DNA of 64,000 nt from Synaphobranchus kaupii (Eukaryota > Chordata > Actinopteri > Anguilliformes > Synaphobranchidae): the NCBI GenBank assembly GCA_029718625.1, contig CM056391.1, positions 27,506,281 through 27,570,280 on the forward strand, given 5' to 3'. Within the stretch, counting starts at the first letter, position 1; each line of letters starts with the position of its first letter. The notes beneath the pieces were generated by a model. It saw nothing but the letters and a program-made list of their open reading frames with translations. It had not been told where the DNA came from and did not search any database. The translations under genes were made by a program, and so were the position numbers. Of the stretch, positions 48,128 to 60,374 are shown piece by piece.

Positions 48128-48261
48128 AGCTAACTGTCAACCGTGCGAAGGCTAGTGCTGTGACGTAGCAGTCTAATTCTAGAACAGCTGGTGCGCACGG
48201 GAAAAAAAACTCCAACGCTTTGGGGTCGTTGGAAATATTTTGGAAATTTAGTACAAAAGGG
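46339..48261. mobile_element. Decayed TTAA-flanked (piggyBac-like) DNA element
   Basis: TTAA lies at 46335-46338 and 48262-48265, and both ends read CCCTTT inward, as in piggyBac elements. Beyond that the ends differ, as expected for short terminal repeats. No transposase frame survives. Short coding-like scraps occur (for example after atgactttatcgcaggtg at 47584). A 28-base inverted pair (about 47182-47210 and 47841-47871) lies inside. The right part from 47461 is included in the tandem array. Confidence 0.45.
48040..48125. repeat. (TA)n and (TG)n microsatellites of unit 1
   Basis: About 20 TA units and about 19 TG units. The corresponding tracts at 53597-53675 and about 59172-59233 differ in length between units. 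Confidence 0.95.
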
Positions 48262-48439
48262 TTAAAATAGCGAACTCATCTGATCCCAAACTTACCTCGG
48301 GTTCAGCGAGGAACTCGCCGCTGGGTTGCTCAAGTCTACTATGCTGAGAGCTTATATCTGTATAGTTATAGCGATATACAGATGGTGACAAATTTAAGGA
48401 AAAACCAACATAAAGTGTCTTAGTAAGGTGTTGGGCCAT

Positions 48440-48628
48440 GACAAGTCACCAGAACAGCTTCAGTGCACCTTAGCATAGATGCTACCACTAGTCTAGCATA
48501 GATTCTAGTCTCTGAAACTCTACTGGAGGGATGGAACACCATTCTTCCAAAAGACATTCCCTCATTTGGTGTTTTGATGATGGTGGTGGAGAGCGTTGTC
48601 TAACACATCGGTCCAAAATCTGCCATAG
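48440..48628 (-). mobile_element. Tc1-like transposon scrap (repeated in units 2 and 3)
   Basis: The sequence gtgttgggccatgac...tggagggatggaacaccatt...tttggtgttttgatgatggt resembles a widespread fish Tc1-derived repeat. The same segment ends at 54167 in unit 2 and 59725 in unit 3. Confidence 0.55.
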
Positions 48629-49228
48629 TGTAAGGGGGAGTGTAAGGTTCGGAGAATCAAACACGACCGATAAGGATTTCTAAAAGCGTATCCAAAGAGA
48701 TATGCCACAAAACGCAGAAGCAGCCACACCAGGACTGAGACAACACAGGATCGGGAGCAAAACTTCCCTAGCACAAGGCAAAATAAAGCAACCTCCAGAA
48801 ACTGAGGCGATCTCGATAAACAGCGAGAATAGCTAACAAAAGAACCTCACGCACTAAATAATTAGGCGTAATAAGAGGTTGTGAAACAAAACAAAACTCG
48901 ATAAAACGAGTGAAGGAAAAGAATAGAAAAGACCTGTTAGCCAAAGCTCTTGTGGCAAAAGAGCTGAACACAACTGGCAACAGGTGAAAAGAATGAAGGA
49001 TAAAGAAAGATTGGAAAGCAAAGAGAAAACCAATCTAATCTAAATCTTATAACCGGACTTGCTGCGTTTCCTATTCGTACGAACCAGAAATGCAGCGACC
49101 GAAATTCCTTTCCCTTACCAGCTTCGTTTGTCAACATAGCAAAGACAATATTGAAGTGCGGAAATGCGGAAGTCCTGAGGTATTTATAGTCGGCAGGAAA
49201 CGCAAAACAGGTGAAGGGAATAATTGTC
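48629..49228 (-). repeat. Reversed fragment of an element 1-family LTR (unit 1)
   Basis: Reverse complement of most of the element 1 LTR, from its 3' end (tgtaagggggagtgtaaggt) to gggaataattgtc. The first roughly 118 bases of the LTR are missing. It is clearly more diverged than the two LTRs of element 1 are from each other. Copies lie at 54168-54765 and 59726-60323. Confidence 0.9.
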
Positions 49229-49325
49229 CCAATGCAGTTTAATACAGAAAATTACTCTGTTGAAAACACTAACTCCATGTGTCATGGTTTTAAGCCTGCT
49301 TATTTGTTTCTGGCGGTTGTGGCAG

Positions 49326-49766
49326 ACAGTCTTCACCTACTGGCGGTCGCATCCACACCTACAGTCACCCAAGCACCTGCCCCTGTGAATCCCCCTTCAC
49401 TGCCCACTCCCCTCACAGTAAGGGAACCCAAGTTGCAGCTCCCCCTTCGCTAAGATGGCAAATCAGGGAGGTGTCTTGGGTTCCTTTCCCAGTGCTTAAT
49501 TTTTTTTAAGGCACAACCATCACTGTTCTCCTCCCAGGACTCACGGGTGGCATTGATTTTATCACTACTTACTGGCACCACTCTCGCTCTCTTTTGTCAC
49601 AGCTCTCGACGGGCGCCCGTTGGGCACTGGTACTGTCAATGAGACAGGGCTTATCTGTATGCGTGCATTTTACGGGTGTCATTCGGAGCGTATCTGGTTC
49701 TTCCTGGTCGACTCCCCGGCCTATCCCCTTGTCTTAGGGGTGTTCCATCCCTGTCAGATACGCAGT
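49326..49766 (+). pseudogene. gag: Element 3 copy 1 gag and protease remnants
   Basis: A gag N-terminal piece (TPTVTQAPAPVNPPSLPT, then EPKLQLPLR and a stop at 49451) continues in another frame for about 45 codons. A jump then lands in the protease C-terminal part (HSERIWFFLVDSPAYPLVLG). The capsid core, zinc knuckle and protease active site are deleted. The same structure occurs in the other two units. Confidence 0.85.
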
Positions 49767-50370
49767 TTTCATATGCTTTATACTAACTTATATAATTATT
49801 TTAAATAGGCTAAAGTAGCCTATATACATATTTAAAAGAAAATTAACTAGCTAGCTACTTTCTAAGCTAGACTGTAAAATTAACTATCAAAAACAAGGGA
49901 CTATCAAGCTAACTATAAAAAATATATATACCAAAAAATATATATATATATACCAGGCTACTATAACTAGAATATTTAAAAAAGCTCTATGGTAAGCTAG
50001 CTATATCGCTCCCTCTCTCTATCTCCTGATTCTCCTGCATGCACACAGATCAACCGCTGCCCTCGCTCCAAAACGTCAGGGAGTAGCCACCAAACTATCG
50101 GTGGGCGTAGCTGTACAGATTTCTATTTCGTCACCGAGGGGAATACGTCACATGAGGAAATTTCTGGCCAATCACAGATTGAACGTACAGTACCTAACGT
50201 TTTACCACTAGAGACACTTTTGAGCCAGATTCTTGATGTTTATGCTTTTTTGCGCTGACTGCAGTAATTTGTTAAGATTTGGACCAGGATCAATCAGTAA
50301 TACTTTGAAAAAACCAAATGTATCATCATCTAAAATAAGTTGTTTTAGTGCTTTGTTACCCTTTAACACT
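49767..50370 (+). other. Non-retroelement segment inside element 3
   Basis: AT-rich DNA with aactagctagctac and several tatata tracts, then a calmer stretch ending in aagttgttttagtgctttgttaccc. It replaces the region where the RT fingers should be. The origin is unknown; it is shared by all three units, so it predates their duplication. Units 2 and 3 carry 36 extra bases in it. Confidence 0.7.
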
Positions 50371-52507
50371 CATAGCGGACACTACAAATACCTTGTCATG
50401 CCGATCGGGCTCACTAGCGCCCCCTCTGTCTTTCAGGTGCTAGTGAATGACGTGCTCAAGGAGATGTTGGAGAGATTTGTTTTTGTCTATTAAGACAACA
50501 TTTTAATTTTCTCCGCTAATCTCGCCGAACACATTGTGCATGTCAGGCAGGTATTGAGAGCACTTCTCAAAGCTCATCTCATCAAGGTTGAGAAGTGTGT
50601 CTTCCATTCAGAGAAGGTTTCAGCGGTCAGGAACTGGCCTACCCCGGAATCTGTAAAACAGGTGCATTCCTGGGATTCGCTCATTTTTATTGGCGATTTA
50701 TTCGCAATTTTAGTACAGTGGTTGCACCTATTACGGCTCCGGCGCGGTTTCAAAGGAATCCGAAGGCTGAGGCAGCTTTCACAGAGTTAAAAAAGAGATT
50801 TAGCTCTGAGCCTATTCTGATCACTCCCAACCCTTCCCTCCCCGTTGTGGTAGAGGTTGATGCCTCTGAGTTGGGGGTAGCGGCTATATTATCCCAGCGC
50901 TCACCCCAGGATCAGAAAGTTCATCCGTGTGCCTATTTTTTTCGAGGCCTGACACCGGCCGAGATAAATTATGATGTAGGGGACCGGGAGCTTTTGGCGG
51001 TGAAATTGGCACTGGAGGAGTGGCGACATTGGCTTGAAGGGGCCGAGCATCCCTTCACTGTTTGGATGGATCACAAAAATCTAGAGTACATTCAGGGTGC
51101 TAAGCGGCGTAATTTGCGGCAGGCCCGCTGGTCATTATTCTTTGCTCACTTAAATTTTTTGTTAACTTATCGAGTAGGCTCCAAGAATGTGAAACCGTTT
51201 GACCGGTCCGAGGACGACCTTCCTCCTCAGCCAGTTGTTCCCACTGCTCAGATTCTGGCCCCAGCCATGTGGGACATTGAGTCCTTTGCGCTAGGGGCCC
51301 AGCGACTGGAGCCGGATCTGGGTGGGGGACCTCCTAATTGCCTGTTAGTGCCCTCCAGGTTACGGACTCAGGCACTGCAATGGGGACATTCCTCCCACAT
51401 TACGGGTCATCCTGGTGTCCATCGGATGGTCTGCGCCCGTAATAAAAGTTCACAACTCCCACCCTCGGGGCTTCTGCACCCTTTACCCACCCCTAGTCAT
51501 CCTTGGAGCCACATCACCTTGGATTTTATCACTGGTTTGCCTGCATCTGATGGCAACATTGTTATTCTGGTGGTTGTGGATAGATTTTCCAAGGCTGTGC
51601 ATTTTATCGCTCAAACCAAGTTGCCATCAGCACTGGAAACTCCACGGTTAGTGGTCGACCATGTTTTGATTGCGGGCCCCAGCTTGGTGCATGATTTTGG
51701 TGTTCTCTCTGCTTGCAGCTGGGGGCATCTGTTCGTCTGTCTTTGGGATTTCACCTGGAGACTAACGAACAAACCGAACGCACCAATCAGACATTAGAGA
51801 GTGCTCTCCGTTGTCTGGCCGTGGCCAATCCGACTTCATGGAGTCGTTACCTCGCTTGGGCAGAATACATGAATAACATGCTGCGTAATGTGTCCATGAG
51901 GCTCTCGCCGTTCGAGGCTCAGTTCGGGTATCAACCCCCTCTGTTCCCCGAGTTGGAAAAGACCGTAGAGGTACTGTCTGCTGGGTCCTTTGTCTGGAGG
52001 TGTCGGGCCGTTTGGAGGAGAGTTTGTGCATCTCTCCTGTACGCCTCGGCTAGGCAGAAGGGAATGGCTGATAGGCAACAGGTTTGGCTATCCATGCGGG
52101 AAGTGGAATCTCGCAAACTTGCTCCGCGCTTCATGGGGCCTTTTAAAATTATCCGCAAAATTAACCCGGTTACGGTGCGCCTTCAGCTTCCTCAGTCTAT
52201 GAGGATTCACCCGACGTTTCACGTCTCCCGGCTTAAGCCAGTGCTCGTGAGCGCATCGGCTCTGGCCGACAAACCGCCGCCTCCTCCTCGGTTTATCGGG
52301 GGGGGGGGGGGGGGGGGTCCTGCGTATACAGTGCGGCATATTCTGGCTGAGAGACATGTGGGCAGAGGGGTGCAGTACCTTGTTGATTGGGAGGGCTATG
52401 GCCCTGAGGAACGCTGCTGGGTCCTGTCCAGGAACATTTTGGTTCCGGCACTTATAGATGACTTTCGCAGGCGTGGTTCTGAAGGACCGTCTGGGGCCGC
52501 TCCTTAG
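50371..52507 (+). pseudogene. pol: Element 3 copy 1 pol remnant: RT palm to chromodomain
   Basis: RT resumes at [20 protein letters not shown]. The active site reads Y-stop-D-N (stop at 50491-50493), so it is dead. After a frameshift, a 400-codon frame (50595-51797) carries RNase H ([22 protein letters not shown], with Thr replaced by Met) and the integrase start. The integrase finger has lost the segment between its His pair and last Cys (HPGVHRMVCARNK). The block with the second catalytic Asp is replaced by [13 protein letters not shown] further frameshift leads to a 264-codon frame (51713-52507) with [15 protein letters not shown] and a chromodomain. A run of 20 G (52298-52317) lies in the linker before the chromodomain and keeps the frame here. 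Confidence 0.88.
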
Positions 52508-52518
52508 AGGGAGGGTCC

Positions 52519-53018
52519 TGTCATTTTAAGCCTGCTTATTTGTTTCTGGTGGTTGTGGCGACTGTTTGCAACAAGAGGGCACTCACATAATTTTTTATTT
52601 TCCTCGTGAAGACCAATTTGTCTTAATTAGCTTCAGGTGCGTGCCTCTACTTAAGCAGGGCGTTTTCTCTGATCCGTGCTTTTGTGTTATTCTTTGCACA
52701 CTAGCCAGGTAAATGGTATAGCTGGAGGACTGCATTCCTTTTGTGTCTGAAAGAAACACAGGAACCTTCTTAGTTTAAAGAGTTAGGTTTAGATCCATAG
52801 GATCCTCTTTCCTTTCATTTCGCTCTTTTCTTGGTTCTTTCCTCTTTTGCCTATCTGTCCTCTTTGAGGCAGTAACTTCTGTTTACCTTTCTAATATTCC
52901 CTCTTTGCGGAGCTCGTTTGTTTATTATCGAGCTAGAGGTCTTTCCTTTCTTTTTCTGCTCGAGTCATTGAGGAAAAGAAAATCCTAGGTTCACTCCGCT
53001 TCTTGAACATGCCCTGCA
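52519..53018 (+). repeat. Element 3 3' LTR fragment, copy 1
   Basis: It starts tgtcattttaagcctgctta after the polypurine tract; 500 bases are present before the unit junction. Copy 2 is 58097-58596. Confidence 0.85.
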
Positions 53019-53591
53019 GCAATTGTCTATGGTATATTAACAAAACATTCTACAACAATGCCTTTTATTGTGCTAACAATAATCCATTCTGGGTGCAGTA
53101 CACCGATTAAAGATTGGTTTGGGTGTTCGGTGGAGGCCGACATGACTTTATCGCAGGTGTTTGATGAATTCAATGAAGGAACATTTATTGACCAAAAATA
53201 CATGAAACATTACAATCAATATGAGCAAAAGTGATGTTGACAGGCTACAATTAAACAGAAGCAATTTGGTCGAGAGACGCAATGTTCTATATATTCTGTC
53301 CTCTTTATTTCTCTCTACGGTCCGCTGTACCTGGTGCTTAAATAAAAAAAAATTAAAAAAAACCCTCCCTCCCTACGACTTAAAAAAAAAAAAAAGACAA
53401 TCAACAACTTTTTTTTTTTACATGGCCTTATTTGAAAACATGCGAAAAATATTGAAAGTAAAGACATTTTCACCACACGAACCATTAGCTGAGAGATATT
53501 TTTATTGACAGAAATTAAAGACAGTGCAGTTAGCTACGGAGTCAGATGATGACGGTCCCTTGGCGCCTCACACATACTGAGCGCCATCTAG

Positions 53592-53640
<49 letters not shown>

Positions 53641-53641
53641 C

Positions 53642-53677
<36 letters not shown>

Positions 53678-54167
53678 AGCTAACTGTCAACCGTGCGAAG
53701 GCTAGTGCTGTGACGTAGCAGTCTAATTCTAGAACAGCTGGTGCGCACGAGAAAAAAAACTCCAACGCTTTGGGGTCGTTGGAAATATTTTGGAAATTTA
53801 GTACAAAAGGGTTAAAATAGCGAACTCATCTGATCCCAAACTTACCTCGGGTTCAGCCGCTGGGTTGCTCAAGTCTACTATGCTGAGAGCTTATATCTGT
53901 ATAGTTATAGCGATATACAGATGGTGACAAATTTAAGGAAAAACCAACATAAAGTGTCTTAGTAAGGTGTTGGGCCATGACAAGTCACCAGAACAGCTTC
54001 AGTGCACCTTAGCATAGATGCTACCACTAGTCTAGCATAGATTATAGTCTCTGAAACTCTACTGGAGGGATGGAACACCATTCTTCCAAAAGACATTCCC
54101 TCATTTGGTGTTTTGATGATGGTGGTGGAGAGCGTTGTCTAACACATCGGTCCAAAATCTGCCATAG

Positions 54168-54765
54168 TGTAAGGGAGAGTGTAAGGTTCGGAGAATCAAA
54201 CACGACCGATAAGGATTTCTAAAAGCGTATCCAAAGAGATATGCCACAAAACGCAGAAGCAGCCACACCAGGACTGAGACAACACAGGATCGGGAGCAAA
54301 ACTTCCCTAGCACAAGGCAAAATAAAGCAACCTCCAGAAACTGAGGCGATCTCAATAAACAGCGAGAATAGCTAACAAAAGAACCTCACGCACTAAATAA
54401 TTAGGCGTAATAAGAGGTTGTGAAACAAAACAAAACTCGATAAAACGAGTGAAGGAAAAGAATAGAAAAGACCTGTTAGCCAAAGCTCTTGTGGCAAAAG
54501 AGCTGAACACAACTGGCAACAGGTGAAAAGAATGAAGGATAAAGAAAGATTGGAAAGCAAAGAGAAAACCAATCTAATCTAAATCTAAACCGGACTTGCT
54601 GCGTTTCCTATTCGTACGAACCAGAAATGCAGCGACCGAAATTCCTTTCCCTTACCAGCTTCGTTTGTCAACTTAGCAAAGACAATATTGAAGTGCGGAA
54701 ATGCGGAATTCCTGAGGTATTTATAGTCGGCAGGAAACGCAAAACAGTTGAAGGGAATAATTGTC
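54168..54765 (-). repeat. Reversed element 1-family LTR fragment (unit 2)
   Basis: Same fragment as at 48629-49228 with a few changes; it shares the gggagag and ctcaata variants with unit 3. Confidence 0.9.
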
Positions 54766-54816
54766 CCAATGCAGTTTAATACAGAAAATTACTCTGTTGA
54801 AAACACTAACTCCATG

Positions 54817-57800
54817 TGTCATGGTTTTAAGCCTGCTTATTTGTTTCTGGCGGTTGTGGCAGACAGTCTTCACCTACTGGCGGTCGCATCCACACCTACA
54901 GTCACCCAAGCACCTGCCCCTGTGAATCCCCCTTCACTGCCCACTCCCCTCACAGTAAGGGAACCCAAGTTGCAGCTCCCCCTTCGCTAAGATGGCAAAT
55001 CAGGGAGGTGTCTTGGGTTCCTTTCCCAGTGCTTAATTTTTTTTAAGGCACAACCATCACTGTTCTCCTCCCAGGACTCACGGGTGGCATTGATTTTATC
55101 ACTACTTACTGGCACCACTCTCGCTCTCTTTTGTCACAGCTCTCGACGGGTGCCCGTTGGGCACTGGTACTGTCAATGAGACAGGGCTTATCTGTATGCG
55201 TGCATTTTACGGGTGTCATTCGGAGCGTATCTGGTTCTTCCTGGTCGACTCCCCGGCCTATCCCCTTGTCTTAGGGGTGTTCCATCCCTGTCAGATACGC
55301 AGTTTTCATATGCTTTATACTAACTCATATAATTATTTTAAATAGGCTAAAGTAGCCTATATACATATTTAAAAGAAAATTAACTAGCTAGCTACTTTCT
55401 AAGCTAGACTGTAAAATTAACTATCAAAAACAAGGGACTATCAAGCTAACTATAAAAAAATATATATACCAAAAAAAAAAAATATATATACCAGGCTACT
55501 ATAACTAGAATATTTAAAAAAGCTCTATGGTAAGCTAGCTATATCGCTCCCTCTCTCTATCTCCTGATTCTCCTGCATGCACACAGATCAACCGCTGCGC
55601 TGAGATTCGCTTTTATAGCTACGGCGTAGTCCGCCCTCGCTCCAAAACTTCAGGGAGTAGCCACCAAACTATCGGTGGGCGTAGCTGTACAGATTTCTAT
55701 TTCGTCACCGAGGGGAATACGTCACATGAGGAAATTTCTGGCCAATCACAGATTGAACGTACAGTACCTAACGTTTTACCACTAGAGACACTTTTGAGCC
55801 AGATTCTTGATGTTTATGCTTTTTTGCGCTGACTGCAGTAATTTGTTAAGATTTGGACCAGGATCAATCAGTAATACTTTGAAAAAACCAAATGTATCAT
55901 CATCTAAAATAAGTTGTTTTAGTGCTTTGTTACCCTTTAACACTCATAGCGGACACTACAAATACCTTGTCATGCCGATCGGGCTCACTAGCGCCCCCTC
56001 TGTCTTTCAGGTGCTAGTGAATGACGTGCTCAAGGAGATGTTGGAGAGATTTGTTTTTGTCTATTAAGACAACATTTTAATTTTCTCCGCTAATCTCGCC
56101 GAACACATTGTGCATGTCAGGCAGGTATTGAGAGCACTTCTCAAAGCTCATCTCATCAAGGTTGAGAAGTGTGTCTTCCATTCAGAGAAGGTTTCAGCGG
56201 TCAGGAACTGGCCTACCCCGGAATCTGTAAAACAGGTGCATTCCTGGGATTCGCTCATTTTTATTGGCGATTTATTCGCAATTTTAGTACAGTGGTTGCA
56301 CCTATTACGGCTCCGGCGCGGTTTCAAAGGAATCCGAAGGCTGAGGCAGCTTTCACAGAGTTAAAAAAGAGATTTAGCTCTGAGCCTATTCTGATCACTC
56401 CCAACCCTTCCCTCCCCGTTGTGGTAGAGGTTGATGCCTCTGAGTTGGGGGTAGCGGCTATATTATCCCAGCGCTCACCCCAGGATCAGAAAGTTCATCC
56501 GTGTGCCTATTTTTTTCGAGGCCTGACACCGGCCGAGATAAATTATGATGTAGGGGACCGGGAGCTTTTGGCGGTGAAATTGGCACTGGAGGAGTGGCGA
56601 CATTGGCTTGAAGGGGCCGAGCATCCCTTCACTGTTTGGATGGATCACAAAAATCTAGAGTACATTCAGGGTGCTAAGCGGCGTAATTTGCGGCAGGCCC
56701 GCTGGTCATTATTCTTTGCTCACTTAAATTTTTTGTTAACTTATCGAGTAGGCTCCAAGAATGTGAAACCGTTTGACCGGTCCGAGGACGACCTTCCTCC
56801 TCAGCCAGTTGTTCCCACTGCTCAGATTCTGGCCCCAGCCATGTGGGACATTGAGTCCTTTGCGCTAGGGGCCCAGCGACTGGAGCCGGATCTGGGTGGG
56901 GGACCTCCTAATTGCCTGTTAGTGCCCTCCAGGTTACGGACTCAGGCACTGCAATGGGGACATTCCTCCCACATTACGGGTCATCCTGGTGTCCATCGGA
57001 CGGTCTGCGCCCGTAATAAAAGTTCACAACTCCCACCCTCGGGGCTTCTGCACCCTTTACCCACCCCTAGTCATCCTTGGAGCCACATCACCTTGGATTT
57101 TATCACTGGTTTGCCTGCATCTGATGGCAACATTGTTATTCTGGTGGTTGTGGATAGATTTTCCAAGGCTGTGCATTTTATCGCTCAAACCAAGTTGCCA
57201 TCAGCACTGGAAACTCCACGGTTAGTGGTCGACCATGTTTTGATTGCGGGCCCCAGCTTGGTGCATGATTTTGGTGTTCTCTCTGCTTGCAGCTGGGGGC
57301 ATCTGTTCGTCTGTCTTTGGGATTTCACCTGGAGACTAACGAACAAACCGAACGCACCAATCAGACATTAGAGAGTGCTCTCCGTTGTCTGGCCGTGGCC
57401 AATCCGACTTCATGGAGTCGTTACCTCGCTTGGGCAGAATACATGAATAACATGCTGCGTAATGTGTCCATGAGGCTCTCGCCGTTCGAGGCTCAGTTCG
57501 GGTATCAACCCCCTCTGTTCCCCGAGTTGGAAAAGACCGTAGAGGTACTGTCTGCTGGGTCCTTTGTCTGGAGGTGTCGGGCCGTTTGGAGGAGAGTTTG
57601 TGCATCTCTCCTGTACGCCTCGGCTAGGCAGAAGGGAATGGCTGATAGGCAACAGGTTTGGCTATCCATGCGGGAAGTGGAATCTCGCAAACTTGCTCCG
57701 CGCTTCATGGGGCCTTTTAAAATTATCCGCAAAATTAACCCGGTTACGGTGCGCCTTCAGCTTCCTCAGTCTATGAGGATTCACCCGACGTTTCACGTCT

Positions 57801-58596
57801 CCCGGCTTAAGCCAGTGCTCGTGAGCGCATCGGCTCTGGCCGACAAACCGCCGCCTCCTCCTCGGTTTATCGGGGGGGGGGGGGGGGGGGGGGGGTCCTG
57901 CGTATACAGTGCGGCATATTCTGGCTGAGAGACATGTGGGCAGAGGGGTGCAGTACCTTGTTGATTGGGAGGGCTATGGCCCTGAGGAACGCTGCTGGGT
58001 CCTGTCCAGGAACATTTTGGTTCCGGCACTTATAGATGACTTTCGCAGGCGTGGTTCTGAAGGACCGTCTGGGGCCGCTCCTTAGAGGGAGGGTCCTGTC
58101 ATTTTAAGCCTGCTTATTTGTTTCTGGTGGTTGTGGCGACTGTTTGCAACAAGAGGGCACTCACATAATTTTTTATTTTCCTCGTGAAGACCAATTTGTC
58201 TTAATTAGCTTCAGGTGCGTGCCTCTACTTAAGCAGGGCGTTTTCTCTGATCCGTGCTTTTGTGTTATTCTTTGCACACTAGCCAGGTAAATGGTATAGC
58301 TGGAGGACTGCATTCCTTTTGTGTCTGAAAGAAACACAGGAACCTTCTTAGTTTAAAGAGTTAGGTTTAGATCCATAGGATCCTCTTTCCTTTCATTTCG
58401 CTCTTTTCTTGGTTCTTTCCTCTTTTGCCTATCTGTCCTCTTTGAGGCAGTAACTTCTGTTTACCTTTCTAATATTCCCTCTTTGCGGAGCTCGTTTGTT
58501 TATTATCGAGCTAGAGGTCTTTCCTTTCTTTTTCTGCTCGAGTCATTGAGGAAAAGAAAATCCTAGGTTCACTCCGCTTCTTGAACATGCCCTGCA
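54817..58596 (+). mobile_element. Element 3, copy 2
   Basis: Same dead structure as copy 1, with the same RT stop, the same deletions and the same unrelated insert plus 36 bp. The frame of the integrase C-terminus is broken here because the G-run is longer (see pol). Confidence 0.9.
55945..58085 (+). pseudogene. pol: Element 3 copy 2 pol remnant
   Basis: RT palm to chromodomain as in copy 1, with the same stop at the RT active site and the same integrase losses. The G-run at 57872-57895 is 24 bases long, which throws the chromodomain out of frame. RNase H carries the same FF and I variants ([14 protein letters not shown]) as copy 1. Confidence 0.88.
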
Positions 58597-59199
58597 GCAA
58601 TTGTCTATGGTATATTAACAAAACATTCTACAACAATGCCTTTTATTGTGCTAACAATAATCCATTCTGGGTGCAGTACACCGATTAAAGATTGGTTTGG
58701 GTGTTCGGTGGAGGCCGACATGACTTTATCGCAGGTGTTTGATGAATTCAATGAAGGAACATTTATTGACCAAAAATACATGAAACATTACAATCAATAT
58801 GAGCAAAAGTGATGTTGACAGGCTACAATTAAACAGAAGCAATTTGGTCGAGAGACGCAATGTTCTATATATTCTGTCCTCTTTATTTCTCTCTACGGTC
58901 CGCTGTACCTGGTGCTTAAATAAAAATTTTTTTTTAAAAACCCTCCCTCCCTACGACTTAAAAAAAAAAAAAAGACAATCAACAACTTTTTTTTTTTACA
59001 TGGCCTTATTTGAAAACATGCGAAAAATATTGAAAGTAAAGACATTTTCACCACACGAACCATTAGCTGAGAGATATTTTTATTGACAGAAATTAAAGAC
59101 AGTGCAGTTAGCTACGGAGTCAGATGATGACGGTCCCTTGGCGCCTCACACATACTGAGCGCCATCTAGTGTTTTATATATATATATATATATATTCAC

Positions 59200-59235
<36 letters not shown>

Positions 59236-59725
59236 AGCTAACTGTCAACCGTGCGAAGGCTAGTGCTGTGACGTAGCAGTCTAATTCTAGAACAGCTGGT
59301 GCGCACGAGAAAAAAAACTCCAACGCTTTGGGGTCGTTGGAAATATTTTGGAAATTTAGTACAAAAGGGTTAAAATAGCGAACTCATCTGATCCCAAACT
59401 TACCTCGGGTTCAGCCGCTGGGTTGCTCAAGTCTACTATGCTGAGAGCTTATATCTGTATAGTTATAGCGATATACAGATGGTGACAAATTTAAGGAAAA
59501 ACCAACATAAAGTGTCTTAGTAAGGTGTTGGGCCATGACAAGTCACCAGAACAGCTTCAGTGCACCTTAGCATAGATGCTACCACTAGTCTAGCATAGAT
59601 TATAGTCTCTGAAACTCTACTGGAGGGATGGAACACCATTCTTCCAAAAGACATTCCCTCATTTGGTGTTTTGATGATGGTGGTGGAGAGCGTTGTCTAA
59701 CACATCGGTCCAAAATCTGCCATAG

Positions 59726-60323
59726 TGTAAGGGAGAGTGTAAGGTTCGGAGAATCAAACACGACCGATAAGGATTTCTAAAAGCGTATCCAAAGAGATAT
59801 GCCACAAAACGCAGAAGCAGCCACACCAGGACTGAGACAACACAGGATCGGGAGCAAAACTTCCCTAGCACAAGGCAAAATAAAGCAACCTCCAGAAACT
59901 GAGGCGATCTCAATAAACAGCGAGAATAGCTAACAAAAGAACCTCACGCACTAAATAATTAGGCGTAATAAGAGGTTGTGAAACAAAACAAAACTCGATA
60001 AAACGAGTGAAGGAAAAGAATAGAAAAGACCTGTTAGCCAAAGCTCTTGTGGCAAAAGAGCTGAACACAACTGGCAACAGGTGAAAAGAATGAAGGATAA
60101 AGAAAGATTGGAAAGCAAAGAGAAAACCAATCTAATCTAAATCTAAACCGGACTTGCTGCGTTTCCTATTCGTACGAACCAGAAATGCAGCGACCGAAAT
60201 TCCTTTCCCTTACCAGCTTCGTTTGTCAACATAGCAAAGACAATATTGAAGTGCGGAAATGCGGAAGTCCTGAGGTATTTATAGTCGGCAGGAAACGCAA
60301 AACAGGTGAAGGGAATAATTGTC
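59726..60323 (-). repeat. Reversed element 1-family LTR fragment (unit 3)
   Basis: Same fragment as in units 1 and 2. Confidence 0.9.
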
Positions 60324-60374
60324 CCAATGCAGTTTAATACAGAAAATTACTCTGTTGAAAACACTAACTCCATG

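Larger units (their letters stand above)
47461..53018. repeat. Tandem array unit 1 (5558 bp)
   Basis: It starts at gcaattgtctatggtatatt inside the piggyBac-like element and runs through a (TA)n-(TG)n tract, a Tc1-like scrap, a reversed LTR fragment and element 3, ending inside element 3's 3' LTR at ...ttgaacatgccctgca. The next unit begins there with the same gcaattgtc word. It lacks a 36-bp segment that units 2 and 3 carry (after 50060) and has 11 bp that they lack (near 48307). Confidence 0.95.
49280..53018 (+). mobile_element. Element 3, copy 1: dead, internally deleted gypsy chromovirus
   Basis: It starts with the first 46 bases of its LTR (tgtcatggttttaagcctgc), which are fused directly to gag, so most of the 5' LTR and the primer site are gone. 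Gag is cut short, a protease remnant (DSPAYPLVLG) follows, and then about 600 bases of unrelated AT-rich DNA replace the end of the protease and the first part of RT. RT, RNase H, integrase and chromodomain remnants follow, then a polypurine tract (agagggagggtcc) and 500 bases of 3' LTR cut by the unit junction. Its pol is about 80% identical to element 1 in the RNase H region by eye. Confidence 0.9.
53019..58596. repeat. Tandem array unit 2 (5578 bp), mosaic of units 1 and 3
   Basis: Same content and order as unit 1, starting at gcaattgtc (53019). Left of about 55650 its diagnostic bases agree with unit 3; right of about 55772 they agree with unit 1. It also has three private changes between 54670 and 54750. 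Confidence 0.95.
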
